Shown: piece after piece, positions 1-6,303 of the stretch | Layout of the letters: the number at the start of each line of letters is the position of its first letter | Numbering within the stretch: position 1 is the stretch's first letter | Source: Sandarakinorhabdus sp. | GTDB lineage: Bacteria; Pseudomonadota; Alphaproteobacteria; Sphingomonadales; Sphingomonadaceae | DNA length: 12,765 nt | Direction: 5' to 3' | Assembly (NCBI GenBank): GCA_025458465.1 | Contig: JALOSK010000028.1 | Coordinates: 1 to 12,765 of the forward strand | Notes under the pieces: model-generated | Told to the model about the DNA's origin: nothing | What the model saw: the letters and a program-made list of their open reading frames with translations, nothing else | The model's database searches: none | Program-made: the position numbers and the translations under genes

Positions 1-1622
1 AGTTCGCCGATCTTGTAGGCGCAGGCCTGGCCCGGCTGGGCGATGTAGCGATCGATTTCCACCGCGACGTCGCGCGGCGCCATGGACGTGTTGTCGAGCA
101 TGTAGGCAATGGCCCGATCCCGGCTCCAGCCCAGTGCGTGCAGCCCGGTGTCCACCACCAGCCGCACGGCGCGCAGCATCTCCATGTCCAGATGCCCGAA
201 CCATTGCCACGGATCGCCGAACATCCCCAGCTCGCGGCCCAGCGATTCCGCATAAAGGCCCCAGCCTTCGGAATAGGCGGTGCTGCCGCCGCGCTTCAGC
301 ACCTCCGGCAGCGCCTTGTCCTCGTTCACCAGTGTGACCTGGTAGTGATGGCCCGGAATGCCTTCGTGCAGCGTCAGGGTTTCCAGCGTCGGAATGGGCC
401 GGGTGTCCAGCATGGCCATGTTGAAGAACAATATGCCCGGTGACACGCCATCGGGGGGCCCGGCGCGATAATAGCCGGTGCCGCGCTGCCCGCCCAGCGA
501 CGGCAGCGGCGCCACCTTGAACGGTGCCGATGGCCGGCGATGGAACAGCCGCGGGATGCCGTGCCAGATGCGGCCCTCGATCTCGGCAAAGCGGGCCAGC
601 AGCTCCTCGGGCGTCTTGCAGTAGAATTTCGGATCGGTGCGGACATGTTCGAACAGCGATTTCAGATCGCCGCTCCAGCCAAGCTGCCGGCGCACCGCTT
701 CGAATTCGGCGCGGATGCGCGCCACTTCCGCAAGGCCCAGATCATGGATGGCCTGCGCCGCCATGGGCAGGGTGGTGTGGCGCTCCAGTTCGAAGGCATA
801 GAGGCGATCGCCATCCCTGGTGCCCGAACGGCCGGGCACCAGGGACGCGCGCGGCAGATAGGTGGTGGACAGGAAGTCCCGCCAGCGCGCATAGGCCGGC
901 AGCACCGTGCCGCGCACCATTGCCAGATAATCTGCCTGCCAGCGTGCCTTGCTGCCGGCCAGTGCCGGCGGCAGGCGGCCGATGACGGCCATGAATGGCG
1001 TTTCCTCGGCCGGCAGCGCCAACATGGCGTCCACCTGTTTCAGCACGTTTTCCACCAGCACGCGCGGCTGGACATGGCCATTGGCCAGCCCTTCCTTCAA
1101 TCGGATGATGGCGCTGTCCATATGGGCCGCGAACAGCTGCAGGCGCTGCAGACCCGCCGCATGATCGGCCTCGGTTTCGAACACCGCACCGGGCCCGGCG
1201 ACGAAATCCGGCAATTCGACATGCAGGCCGAAGCTGGGATTCAGGGCCAGTTGGCGCTGGATGGCGAACAGGCCGCTTTCGTGGAAATCGATGGTCTGTT
1301 TCAGGCTGCGGGCGAACACGTCATGGGCGATGCGCTCGGCCGGGCTCAGGGCGGCCCTGTCGATGCCGGCCAGTTCGGTTGCGGCCTGTCGCTTGCTGGC
1401 GAGAGTCTGTTCCGCCCAGTCGTCTGACAGCGGATCGATGAACACCGGCTCCCCGTCTGGCCGGCGTCGGCCGGGCGGCCCGGTGGGCGACAAGGCGGCA
1501 TCGGCGGCCGCGGCCCGCGCCAGCAGGTCCGCAAGACGCAGTGACGGGCTTGATCCGAAGCCCAGGGCGGGAGCGGCGGGGATGGCGGCGATCAGGCCCA
1601 GGGCGGTGCGGCGGTTCAGCAT
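1..1622 (-). CDS. DUF885 family secreted peptidase-like protein (3' end beyond window)
   Basis: The reading frame opens with ATG at 1622 and stays open for 540 codons to the left edge, so the C-terminus is missing, probably by a few tens of residues. The N-terminus MLNRRTALGLIAAIPAAPA has an RR pair followed by a hydrophobic run, which suggests a Tat-type (or Sec) signal peptide and a periplasmic protein. Residues 419-428 read HEGIPGHHYQ, the zinc-site motif typical of DUF885. Further family hallmarks are GGSTAYSEGWGLYAE shortly after it and the near-terminal stretch EIDRYIAQPGQACAYKIGEL. DUF885 proteins are presumed metallopeptidases (carboxypeptidase-like), but the substrate here cannot be told. 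GGA lies 7 nt before the start and supports it. The gene follows regA on the same strand after 58 nt, so it may be cotranscribed or under RegA influence (inference). Family call is confident; activity is not shown. Confidence 0.9.
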   Translation of the reverse strand, partial: MLNRRTALGLIAAIPAAPALGFGSSPSLRLADLLARAAAADAALSPTGPPGRRRPDGEPVFIDPLSDDWAEQTLASKRQAATELAGIDRAALSPAERIAHDVFARSLKQTIDFHESGLFAIQRQLALNPSFGLHVELPDFVAGPGAVFETEADHAAGLQRLQLFAAHMDSAIIRLKEGLANGHVQPRVLVENVLKQVDAMLALPAEETPFMAVIGRLPPALAGSKARWQADYLAMVRGTVLPAYARWRDFLSTTYLPRASLVPGRSGTRDGDRLYAFELERHTTLPMAAQAIHDLGLAEVARIRAEFEAVRRQLGWSGDLKSLFEHVRTDPKFYCKTPEELLARFAEIEGRIWHGIPRLFHRRPSAPFKVAPLPSLGGQRGTGYYRAGPPDGVSPGILFFNMAMLDTRPIPTLETLTLHEGIPGHHYQVTLVNEDKALPEVLKRGGSTAYSEGWGLYAESLGRELGMFGDPWQWFGHLDMEMLRAVRLVVDTGLHALGWSRDRAIAYMLDNTSMAPRDVAVEIDRYIAQPGQACAYKIGE

Positions 1623-1680
1623 GGCCGTATCCAACCAGCAAGCCGCCGCTTTGGAAAGAGGGCTGTGTGGCCGGCCGCCC

Positions 1681-2226
1681 TTACTTGGGCGACCGCTTGG
1701 CCAGAATGCGCTGCAGCGTGCGGCGGTGCATCTTCAGGCGACGCGCGGTTTCCGACACGTTGCGATCGCACAGCTCATAGACACGCTGGATATGCTCCCA
1801 GCGCACACGATCGGCCGACATCGGTTCCGGCGGTGCTTCCGGGCGTGTGCTGCCATCGGCCGAAAGGGCGCGCACGATGTCTTCCGGATCGGCCGGCTTG
1901 GCCAGATAGTCGATGGCGCCGGCCTTAACCGCCGCCACCGCCGTGGCGAGGTTGCCATAGCCGGTGAGCATGACGATGCGCACATCCGGGCTCATCGCGC
2001 GCAGTTCCGTGACGAGATCCAGCCCGTTCCCGTCTTCCAGCCGCATGTCCACAACGGCGTGGCCGGGTTTCAGCCGGGCGGCTTCCATGCGCGCTTCCGA
2101 AATGCTGCCAACCGATGTCACATCGAACCCCTTGCGGGCCAGCAGCACCGAAAGCCGTTGCCGGAACGGGGCATCATCATCCACCAGCAGCAGCGGCCGG
2201 TTCACGCTTTCAGCCTGTGTGGCCAT
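1681..2226 (-). CDS. regA: RegA/ActR/PrrA-type response regulator
   Basis: This 181-residue protein matches the usual length of RegA-class global redox regulators. The receiver domain covers about residues 11-125, with the acidic pocket D16-D18, phosphoacceptor D60 (in VVDMRLEDGNGLDL, a RegA-like signature), switch residue T88 and K110 in LAKP. A short linker leads to a Fis-type helix-turn-helix at about 157-178 (VSETARRLKMHRRTLQRIL), nearly identical to the invariant RegA DNA-binding helix. Phosphorylated by RegB, such regulators control respiration, terminal oxidases, and carbon and nitrogen metabolism. The ATG at 2226 lies 2 nt after the regB stop. A strong GAGGAG (2235-2240) inside the end of regB sits 8 nt upstream, so the two genes are translationally close-coupled. 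All residues needed for phosphorylation and DNA binding appear intact. Confidence 0.95.
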   Translation of the reverse strand: MATQAESVNRPLLLVDDDAPFRQRLSVLLARKGFDVTSVGSISEARMEAARLKPGHAVVDMRLEDGNGLDLVTELRAMSPDVRIVMLTGYGNLATAVAAVKAGAIDYLAKPADPEDIVRALSADGSTRPEAPPEPMSADRVRWEHIQRVYELCDRNVSETARRLKMHRRTLQRILAKRSPK

Positions 2227-2228
2227 GC

Positions 2229-3527
2229 TCAGGGCTCCTCTCGATCCGCTTCGGGGTCAATAACCTCAAACTCTTCTCTTGGCCAGCGCACGTCCACCCT
2301 GGCCCCGCCTTCCGGCCGGTTGGAGAACGACAGCCGCCCGCCGGTACGTTCGATCAGGGTGGTGGCGATGAACACGCCCAATCCCGTGGAATCGGATTTG
2401 GACCGGGATGGCCCCAGCATCGGTTCGCCCAGCCGTGGCAGCAGATCGGGCGGGAAACCGAAGCCATCATCCAGCACCACAACCCGGATTTCCGATGCCG
2501 TCACGATGGTTTCCAGTCGCACCTCCGTGCCGGCATGCCGCACCGCGTTGGACACCAGATTGTTCAGTGCATGCAGCAATTCCGGCGAGCGTTGCACCAT
2601 GGGTTGCCCGGCGGCGGTGATCACCCGCACCGGCACGCGCGCCGGCTTCACGCTTTCGGCCACTTCGTGCAGCAGCAGATCAAGGCCCAGCACCGCGAAC
2701 GGGTCTTCGGCCTCGGCCCGCGTGGAAAGCTCCTTCATGATGCGGCGGCTGCGGGCGGCCTCGGCGGCGAGCAGGCGGATATCCTCCCCGAAATCGGGAT
2801 CATCGCCCAACTGTTCCTCAAGGCTGTGGGCGATCAGCGATATCGATCCCAACGGCCCGCCCAGTTCGTGCGCGGCCGCAGCGGCCAGGCTGCCCAGCGC
2901 GTTCATGCGCGCTTCGCGGGTCAACGCCGCTTCGGTGGCCACCAGCGCGCGGGCCCGATCGCGGGCTTCGGCCGATACCATCCACAGATAGACAGCGAGG
3001 AAGCCGATGGCGAGGCCATAGGCAAGCACATCGCCCACCCGGTACACCAGCGGGAATTCCGGTGGCGGGCCATTCCATGGCAGCGGCTGTGCCCAGAACC
3101 ACACGATGGCCAGCACGCCGAAGGCCAGCGCCACCAGCGGCGCCATCTCGCGGGCGGTGAGCAGCGTGGCGGCAATGGTGATCGGCACGATCAGCAGCAG
3201 CGCGAAGGGATTGGCCAGACCGCCGGTGAGGAACAGCAGCACGCCGGCCTGGATGAGATCGAAGGCCAGGTGCAGCGACAATTCCCGCCCGGTCATCCGG
3301 TCGCTGCGCTCGTACAGGGTCGAAAGCCCGAAGTTGAGGATCACCGAAGCGCCCACCGCCGCCAGCAGGGAACCCCACAGCAACGGGTAACCGAACCACA
3401 GGCCCACCACCAGCAAGGTGGTGAACTGGCCGAGGATGGCGATCCAGCGGATGTTGGCGAGCGTGCGGACCCGCACGCCCGGCCGATCAAACGCTTGCGC
3501 GGCAATGGAAGGCCGTTCCATGGACAT
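2229..3527 (-). CDS. regB: RegB/ActS/PrrB-type membrane sensor histidine kinase, cysteine-free
   Basis: A 432-residue inner-membrane sensor kinase, partner of the adjacent regA. About six membrane segments lie in residues 25-185. GGLANPF at 102-108 matches the conserved GGxxNPF ubiquinone-binding heptad of RegB. The dimerisation/H-box reads AAAAAHELGGPLGSI with phospho-His H220. The ATPase domain shows an N box NNLVSNAVRHAG (322-333), G1 DDGFGFP (353-359) and G2 STGLGVFIA (380-388). Two features are odd. The residue at H+40, which is the redox-switch cysteine C265 in Rhodobacter capsulatus RegB (phospho-His H225), is Ser260, and the whole protein has no cysteine. The residue at H+4, normally Thr in HELGTPL and used for phosphatase activity in HisKA kinases, is Gly224. 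The chosen ATG is at 3527; ATG at 3521 (third codon), 8 nt from AGG, is an equally good start. The upstream frame is closed by TAG at 3531-3533. Confidence 0.94.
   Translation of the reverse strand: MSMERPSIAAQAFDRPGVRVRTLANIRWIAILGQFTTLLVVGLWFGYPLLWGSLLAAVGASVILNFGLSTLYERSDRMTGRELSLHLAFDLIQAGVLLFLTGGLANPFALLLIVPITIAATLLTAREMAPLVALAFGVLAIVWFWAQPLPWNGPPPEFPLVYRVGDVLAYGLAIGFLAVYLWMVSAEARDRARALVATEAALTREARMNALGSLAAAAAHELGGPLGSISLIAHSLEEQLGDDPDFGEDIRLLAAEAARSRRIMKELSTRAEAEDPFAVLGLDLLLHEVAESVKPARVPVRVITAAGQPMVQRSPELLHALNNLVSNAVRHAGTEVRLETIVTASEIRVVVLDDGFGFPPDLLPRLGEPMLGPSRSKSDSTGLGVFIATTLIERTGGRLSFSNRPEGGARVDVRWPREEFEVIDPEADREEP
2235..2240 (-). promoter_or_regulatory. Ribosome binding site of regA
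   Basis: GAGGAG on the minus strand lies 8 nt before the regA ATG and inside the last codons of regB. It fixes the regA start and supports translational coupling of the kinase and regulator. Confidence 0.7.
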
Positions 3528-3786
3528 CGCCTAGACGCCCCCGCCGCTGCCAGCCATGCGGCGCATGGTTACAGGCGTTGCCGCCGCCCCGCCAACCCGG
3601 CGCGTTGTATATGGCGCCGCCGTCCGGCCAACCCGGCGCGTTGTATATGGCGCCGCCGCCCGGCCAACCCGGCGCGTTGTATGTGGCGCCGCCGCCCGGC
3701 CAACCCGGCGCGTTGTATGTGGCGCCGCCGCCCGGCCAACCCGGCGCGTTGTATGTGGCGCCGCCGCCCGGCCCACCCGGCGCACG
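3528..3786. other. 259-nt intergenic region between ankyrin gene and regB
   Basis: This is the longest gap in the window, flanked by the ankyrin-gene stop (TAA, 3787-3789) and the regB start. Most of it is the 36-bp tandem repeat. The remaining bases nearest regB (about 3528-3591) contain a degenerate repeat-like stretch and GC-rich sequence; I see no convincing promoter there. All six frames across the repeat lack stop codons, so open frames here carry no weight as gene evidence. Confidence 0.7.
3592..3771. repeat. 36-bp tandem repeat, five full copies plus degenerate flanks
   Basis: Five head-to-tail 36-bp units start at 3592, 3628, 3664, 3700 and 3736. Each begins CCAACCCGGCGCGTTGTAT, followed by ATGG or GTGG, and ends with GCGCCGCCGCCCGG or a near match. 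Only two sites vary: TATATGG in units 1-2 against TATGTGG in units 3-5, and TCCGG in unit 1 against CCCGG in the others. A degenerate sixth copy (3772 to about 3789) runs into the ankyrin stop codon, and a weaker copy precedes unit 1. Each unit contains CGGCGC, a 10-nt spacer, then GCGCCG, a perfect 6-bp hairpin stem on either strand. No spacers separate the units, so it is not CRISPR. The near identity implies recent expansion by slippage or unequal recombination. A role in the RNA between the ankyrin gene and regB is inference. Confidence 0.95.
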
Positions 3787-4386
3787 TTACAGCGATGGTC
3801 CCTGCATCTTGCCCGTCTTCTTTTCGGGCACGGTGCTGAACAGTTTGGCGATGTTGGCGGCGCGCGGATCCTCGTTGGCGGCGATGCGCGGGGAAATGCC
3901 GCTGTTGTCGGCCAGATCGGGATTGGCGCCGGCATCCAGCAGCGCCTTGGCCAGCGCATAATCGCGGGCCTGCACCACCTTCAGCAACGCCGTTTCACCC
4001 AGCCGGTTCTGCAGGTTCACCTGCGCCTTCAGGCGGATGAGGGTGGTGACGCCTTCACTCCAGCGGGTGAGGGAGGCCAGGATCAGCGGGGTGTTGCCCT
4101 CCCGGTCCTTCAGGTTGAGATTGGCGCCCTTCTGGTACAGCAGGCCCAGCCAGCCAAGATCGCCGCGCCGGGTGACGATGTGCACCGCCGCTTCCCCGGT
4201 GTCGCCGTCGCGGGCATTGACCACCGTGCTGCCCGGCTTGTCGGCCAGTTCGATGGCGGTGTTCACCTCGCGCTCTTTCACGGCCTTCATGAAATTGTAG
4301 CTGTCGGAAAACTGCGCCGCCGCCGGCCCCGCCAAACCCTGGCTCAGCGCCAGCGCCATCAATGCCACGGCCAAGTGCCTCATCAT
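3787..4386 (-). CDS. Secreted ankyrin-repeat protein
   Basis: From the MM start at 4386 the product is 199 residues. The first 25 (hydrophobic core AVALMALALSQGLAG, then PAAAQ) look like a Sec signal peptide cleaved near AAA-Q, so the protein is probably periplasmic. Ankyrin-type repeats cover about 60-92, 94-126, 127-159 and a weaker unit at 160-183; the clearest signatures are REGNTPLILAS and LGETALLKVV...LLDAGANPDLAD. The tail is basic (PEKKTGKMQ). Ankyrin repeats bind proteins and give no catalytic prediction. The frame extends upstream to 4434, but that extension is non-hydrophobic, runs through an inverted repeat and would bury the signal peptide, so the start at 4386 is preferred (AGG about 13 nt upstream is a modest ribosome site). 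The gene is divergent from sco and upstream of regB on the same strand. The stop lies inside a degenerate copy of the 36-bp repeat. Confidence 0.85.
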   Translation of the reverse strand: MMRHLAVALMALALSQGLAGPAAAQFSDSYNFMKAVKEREVNTAIELADKPGSTVVNARDGDTGEAAVHIVTRRGDLGWLGLLYQKGANLNLKDREGNTPLILASLTRWSEGVTTLIRLKAQVNLQNRLGETALLKVVQARDYALAKALLDAGANPDLADNSGISPRIAANEDPRAANIAKLFSTVPEKKTGKMQGPSL

Positions 4387-4451
4387 CGACAAGCGACTAC
4401 CTTTCCCACTATGCGTCCAAGCATGATCACGCATAGCCAGTCGAGCGCCTC
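4387..4451. promoter_or_regulatory. Divergent promoter region of ankyrin gene and sco
   Basis: The 65 nt between the two divergently read starts must hold, or lie close to, promoters for both directions. The visible structure is a 28-bp inverted repeat at 4409-4436. I cannot assign clear -35/-10 elements. Confidence 0.5.
4409..4436. promoter_or_regulatory. Perfect 8-bp inverted repeat, candidate operator
   Basis: CTATGCGT at 4409-4416 and ACGCATAG at 4429-4436 are exact reverse complements separated by 12 nt. The centre-to-centre spacing of the arms is 20 bp, about two helical turns, which would suit a dimeric regulator. The position midway between two divergent genes is typical of an operator. 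It does not match the RegA consensus as I know it (GCGnC-N5-GnCGC), so the binding factor is unknown. A hairpin in either leader RNA is the alternative. Confidence 0.45.
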
Positions 4452-5114
4452 ATGAACAGCACCCAGAATGGTGGCCGGCGCCGGACTGCCCCGGACGCGC
4501 GGCGTGCCGGCAGCGCCCGGCTGTGGCTGGTGCTGGGGGTGGCGGTGGCGATTGCCGCGGTACTGGGCTGGATGCGCTTTGCCACGCCGCCCGTGCCGCA
4601 GGGCAATCTGGCCGGCGCCGCGCTGGGCGGCCCGTTCACGCTCACCGATCAGGATGGCCGCACCGTGCGCGAGCGTGATTTTGCCGGGCGCTGGCGGCTG
4701 GTCTATTTCGGTTATGCCTTCTGCCCCGATATCTGCCCCACCGATCTGGCCTTCATTGGTCGCGGGCTGAAGGCGTTCGAGGCGCAGGATGCCCGGCTGG
4801 GCGCGAAGGTGGCGCCGATCTTCATCACCATCGATCCCGCCCGCGATACGCCCGCCGCCATCAAGCCGTTCGTTGCCGCCTTCCATCCCCGGTTGGTGGG
4901 CCTGACCGGCACGCCAGCGCAGATCGATGCCGTGGCGAAAGCCTTTGGTGTCTATGCGAAGAAGGTGGATACCGGTGATCCCGAAAATTATCTCATGGAT
5001 CACAGCGCCATGGTCTATCTGTTCGATCCTGATGGCAAGCCGGTGGCCTTCCTGCCGCACCAGGGCCTGACGGCCGAGGCGGTCACCAGTTTGCTGGCCA
5101 CCCATGTCCGTTAA
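4452..5114 (+). CDS. senC: SCO1/SenC family copper chaperone
   Basis: A 220-residue protein with a basic cytoplasmic N-terminus, one membrane anchor at about 23-41 (LWLVLGVAVAIAAVLGW), and a periplasmic thioredoxin-fold domain. The copper site is complete: C91 and C95 in FCPDICPTD and H184 in MDHSAMVYLFD. The FTLTDQDGRTV and TIDPARDTP motifs are standard for the family. Sco/SenC proteins deliver copper to the CuA site of cytochrome c oxidase and affect thiol redox state in the periplasm. The gene is divergent from the ankyrin gene and close to regBA, echoing the regB/senC/regA cluster of Rhodobacter. The stop overlaps the next gene by 11 nt. ATG at 4452 is the start that leaves a normal-length N-terminal anchor. 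Confidence 0.95.
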   Translation: MNSTQNGGRRRTAPDARRAGSARLWLVLGVAVAIAAVLGWMRFATPPVPQGNLAGAALGGPFTLTDQDGRTVRERDFAGRWRLVYFGYAFCPDICPTDLAFIGRGLKAFEAQDARLGAKVAPIFITIDPARDTPAAIKPFVAAFHPRLVGLTGTPAQIDAVAKAFGVYAKKVDTGDPENYLMDHSAMVYLFDPDGKPVAFLPHQGLTAEAVTSLLATHVR

Positions 5115-5541
5115 GCCGTTCTGGGAAACCACGCCGCTGCACCGCATGAGCCGGGAGCAGTGGGAGAGCATCTGCGACGGTTGCGGCAAATGCTGCGTGC
5201 ACAAGCTGGAAGACGAAGAGACGAACGAGATCTTCCCCACCAATGTCTGCTGTCGCCTGCTGGATACCGCCACGGCGCGCTGCAGCGATTATCGCAACCG
5301 CAAGGCACTGGTGCCGGAATGCGTGCGGCTGACCCCCAGCCGGCTGGACGATATCGACTGGCTGCCCGAAAGCTGTTCCTATCTGCGCGTGCATCGCGGC
5401 CAGGGGCTGGCGCCGTGGCATCACCTGATCACCGGTGATCGCATGTCCATCCACCGCGCCGGGCAATCGGTGGCCGGCAAGGTGATTTCGGAAGATCACG
5501 CCGGTGATCTGGAAGACCATATCATCGACAAGCCGCTCTAG
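5104..5541 (+). CDS. YcgN family (UPF0260) cysteine-cluster protein
   Basis: This 145-residue cytosolic protein has the YcgN/UPF0260 pattern: PFWETTPLHRMSREQWESLC-like opening, then CDGCGKCC with C24, C27, C30 and C31, followed by C49-C50, C60, C73 and C91. The spacing resembles the zinc/iron-cluster-binding CxxCxxCC family, but the biochemical function is not established. The length is typical. The start ATG at 5104 lies within the last codons of sco in another frame (11-nt overlap), so translation is probably coupled to sco. No strong Shine-Dalgarno is visible, which fits coupling. Confidence 0.93.
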   Translation: MSVKPFWETTPLHRMSREQWESICDGCGKCCVHKLEDEETNEIFPTNVCCRLLDTATARCSDYRNRKALVPECVRLTPSRLDDIDWLPESCSYLRVHRGQGLAPWHHLITGDRMSIHRAGQSVAGKVISEDHAGDLEDHIIDKPL

Positions 5542-5547
5542 ACCTTC

Positions 5548-5553
5548 AAGAGG
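5548..5553 (+). promoter_or_regulatory. Ribosome binding site of the DUF45 peptidase gene
   Basis: AAGAGG lies 5 nt before the ATG at 5559 and fixes that start in the 17-nt gap after the YcgN-type gene. Confidence 0.65.
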
Positions 5554-5558
5554 CCGCG

Positions 5559-6296
5559 ATGCTGCGCTGGCGCCGCCCCACCCTTCCGGATGAACTGCTG
5601 ATCGATGGCCGCCGCGTGCCGGTGCTGGCCACGCGCCGCGCCGGCGCGCGCACCGTGCGCCTGAAGGCCAATGCCATATCCGGCTGCATCGAACTCAGCC
5701 TGCCGCCCCGCGGCGGCGAGGACGCAGCGGTTACCCTGCTGAAATCCCATCACGGCTGGCTGGCGGCGCGGGTGGCCGGCTGGCCGCGGCCGATGCCGTT
5801 CGCGCCGGGCGCCAGCATCACCGTTGATGGCCAGCCGGTGCTGATCGATTGGCAGGCAGGCCATCCGCGCACGCCCCGGCTGGCTGCCGGGCGGTTGCAG
5901 CTGGGCGGGCCGCTGGAATCCCTGCCCGGCCGCATCGAACGTTGGTTGAAGGCCCGCGCCCGTGCCGATCTGGCCGAACAGACGCTGCGGCTGGCCGCCG
6001 TGGTGGGCAGGCCGGTGGCGCGGGTGGCGATTGCCGATCCGTCCAGCCGCTGGGGCAGTTGCGCCGGCTGGAACCGCCCGGAAGGCGCCCGCATCGGCTA
6101 CAGCTGGCGGCTGATCCTGGCGCCGACGTGGGTGCGCACCTCGATCGTGGCGCACGAGGTGGCGCATCTTGTTCACCCCAACCACTCACCGGCGTTCCAT
6201 GCGCTCAACCGGCAGCTTGATCCCCGCGCCAGCGAGGCGCGGCGCTGGCTCGCCCGCCATGGCGCCGCGCTGCACTGGGTTGGGCGCGAGGGCTAG
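5559..6296 (+). CDS. YgjP/DUF45-type zinc metallopeptidase
   Basis: A 245-residue cytosolic protein of the YgjP-like, DUF45 (often labelled M48-family) group. The C-terminal half carries SSRWGSC at 162-168, the family signature, and the zinc site HEVAHLVHPNHSPAFH. There H199 and H203 (with catalytic E200) and H209 match the HExxH...NHS pattern. A conserved-type RRAGARTVRLKA strand is near residues 27-37. No signal peptide or membrane segment is seen. These enzymes are predicted peptidases; substrates are mostly unknown. It sits last in the sco-ycgN-like-DUF45 plus-strand run and converges on the M2 gene with only 7 nt between the stops. No terminator hairpin with a T-run is visible at the junction. 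Confidence 0.92.
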   Translation: MLRWRRPTLPDELLIDGRRVPVLATRRAGARTVRLKANAISGCIELSLPPRGGEDAAVTLLKSHHGWLAARVAGWPRPMPFAPGASITVDGQPVLIDWQAGHPRTPRLAAGRLQLGGPLESLPGRIERWLKARARADLAEQTLRLAAVVGRPVARVAIADPSSRWGSCAGWNRPEGARIGYSWRLILAPTWVRTSIVAHEVAHLVHPNHSPAFHALNRQLDPRASEARRWLARHGAALHWVGREG

Positions 6297-6303
6297 CTGC
6301 GCC

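Noticed and set aside
1623..1680. Terminator or regulatory palindrome (GGCCGGCC) between regA and the DUF885 gene
   Set aside because: It is only a short GC palindrome without a loop or T-run; expected by chance at this GC content.
3592..3771. CRISPR array, because of the 36-bp repeat length
   Set aside because: Units abut directly with no unique spacers, and no cas genes are present in the window.
2115..3839. 574-codon plus-strand open frame
   Set aside because: It is antisense to regB and part of regA and ends in the repeat; shadow frame.
3531..3959. Minus-strand frame of 142 codons with RRVGRAAAPHTT repeats, in frame with regB
   Set aside because: Its first half overlaps the ankyrin gene out of frame, and it ends at TAG just before the regB start. 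It is best explained by high GC and the repeat.
3578..3961. Plus-strand frame encoding a GQPGALYVAPPP repeat protein
   Set aside because: It starts with TTG without a convincing ribosome site, runs antisense into the ankyrin gene, and the repeat is open in all six frames, so openness means nothing.
4387..4434. Upstream start for the ankyrin gene (ATG at 4434)
   Set aside because: The extra 16 residues are polar, precede a clear signal peptide, and are encoded by the inverted-repeat region. The MM start at 4386 fits a secreted protein.
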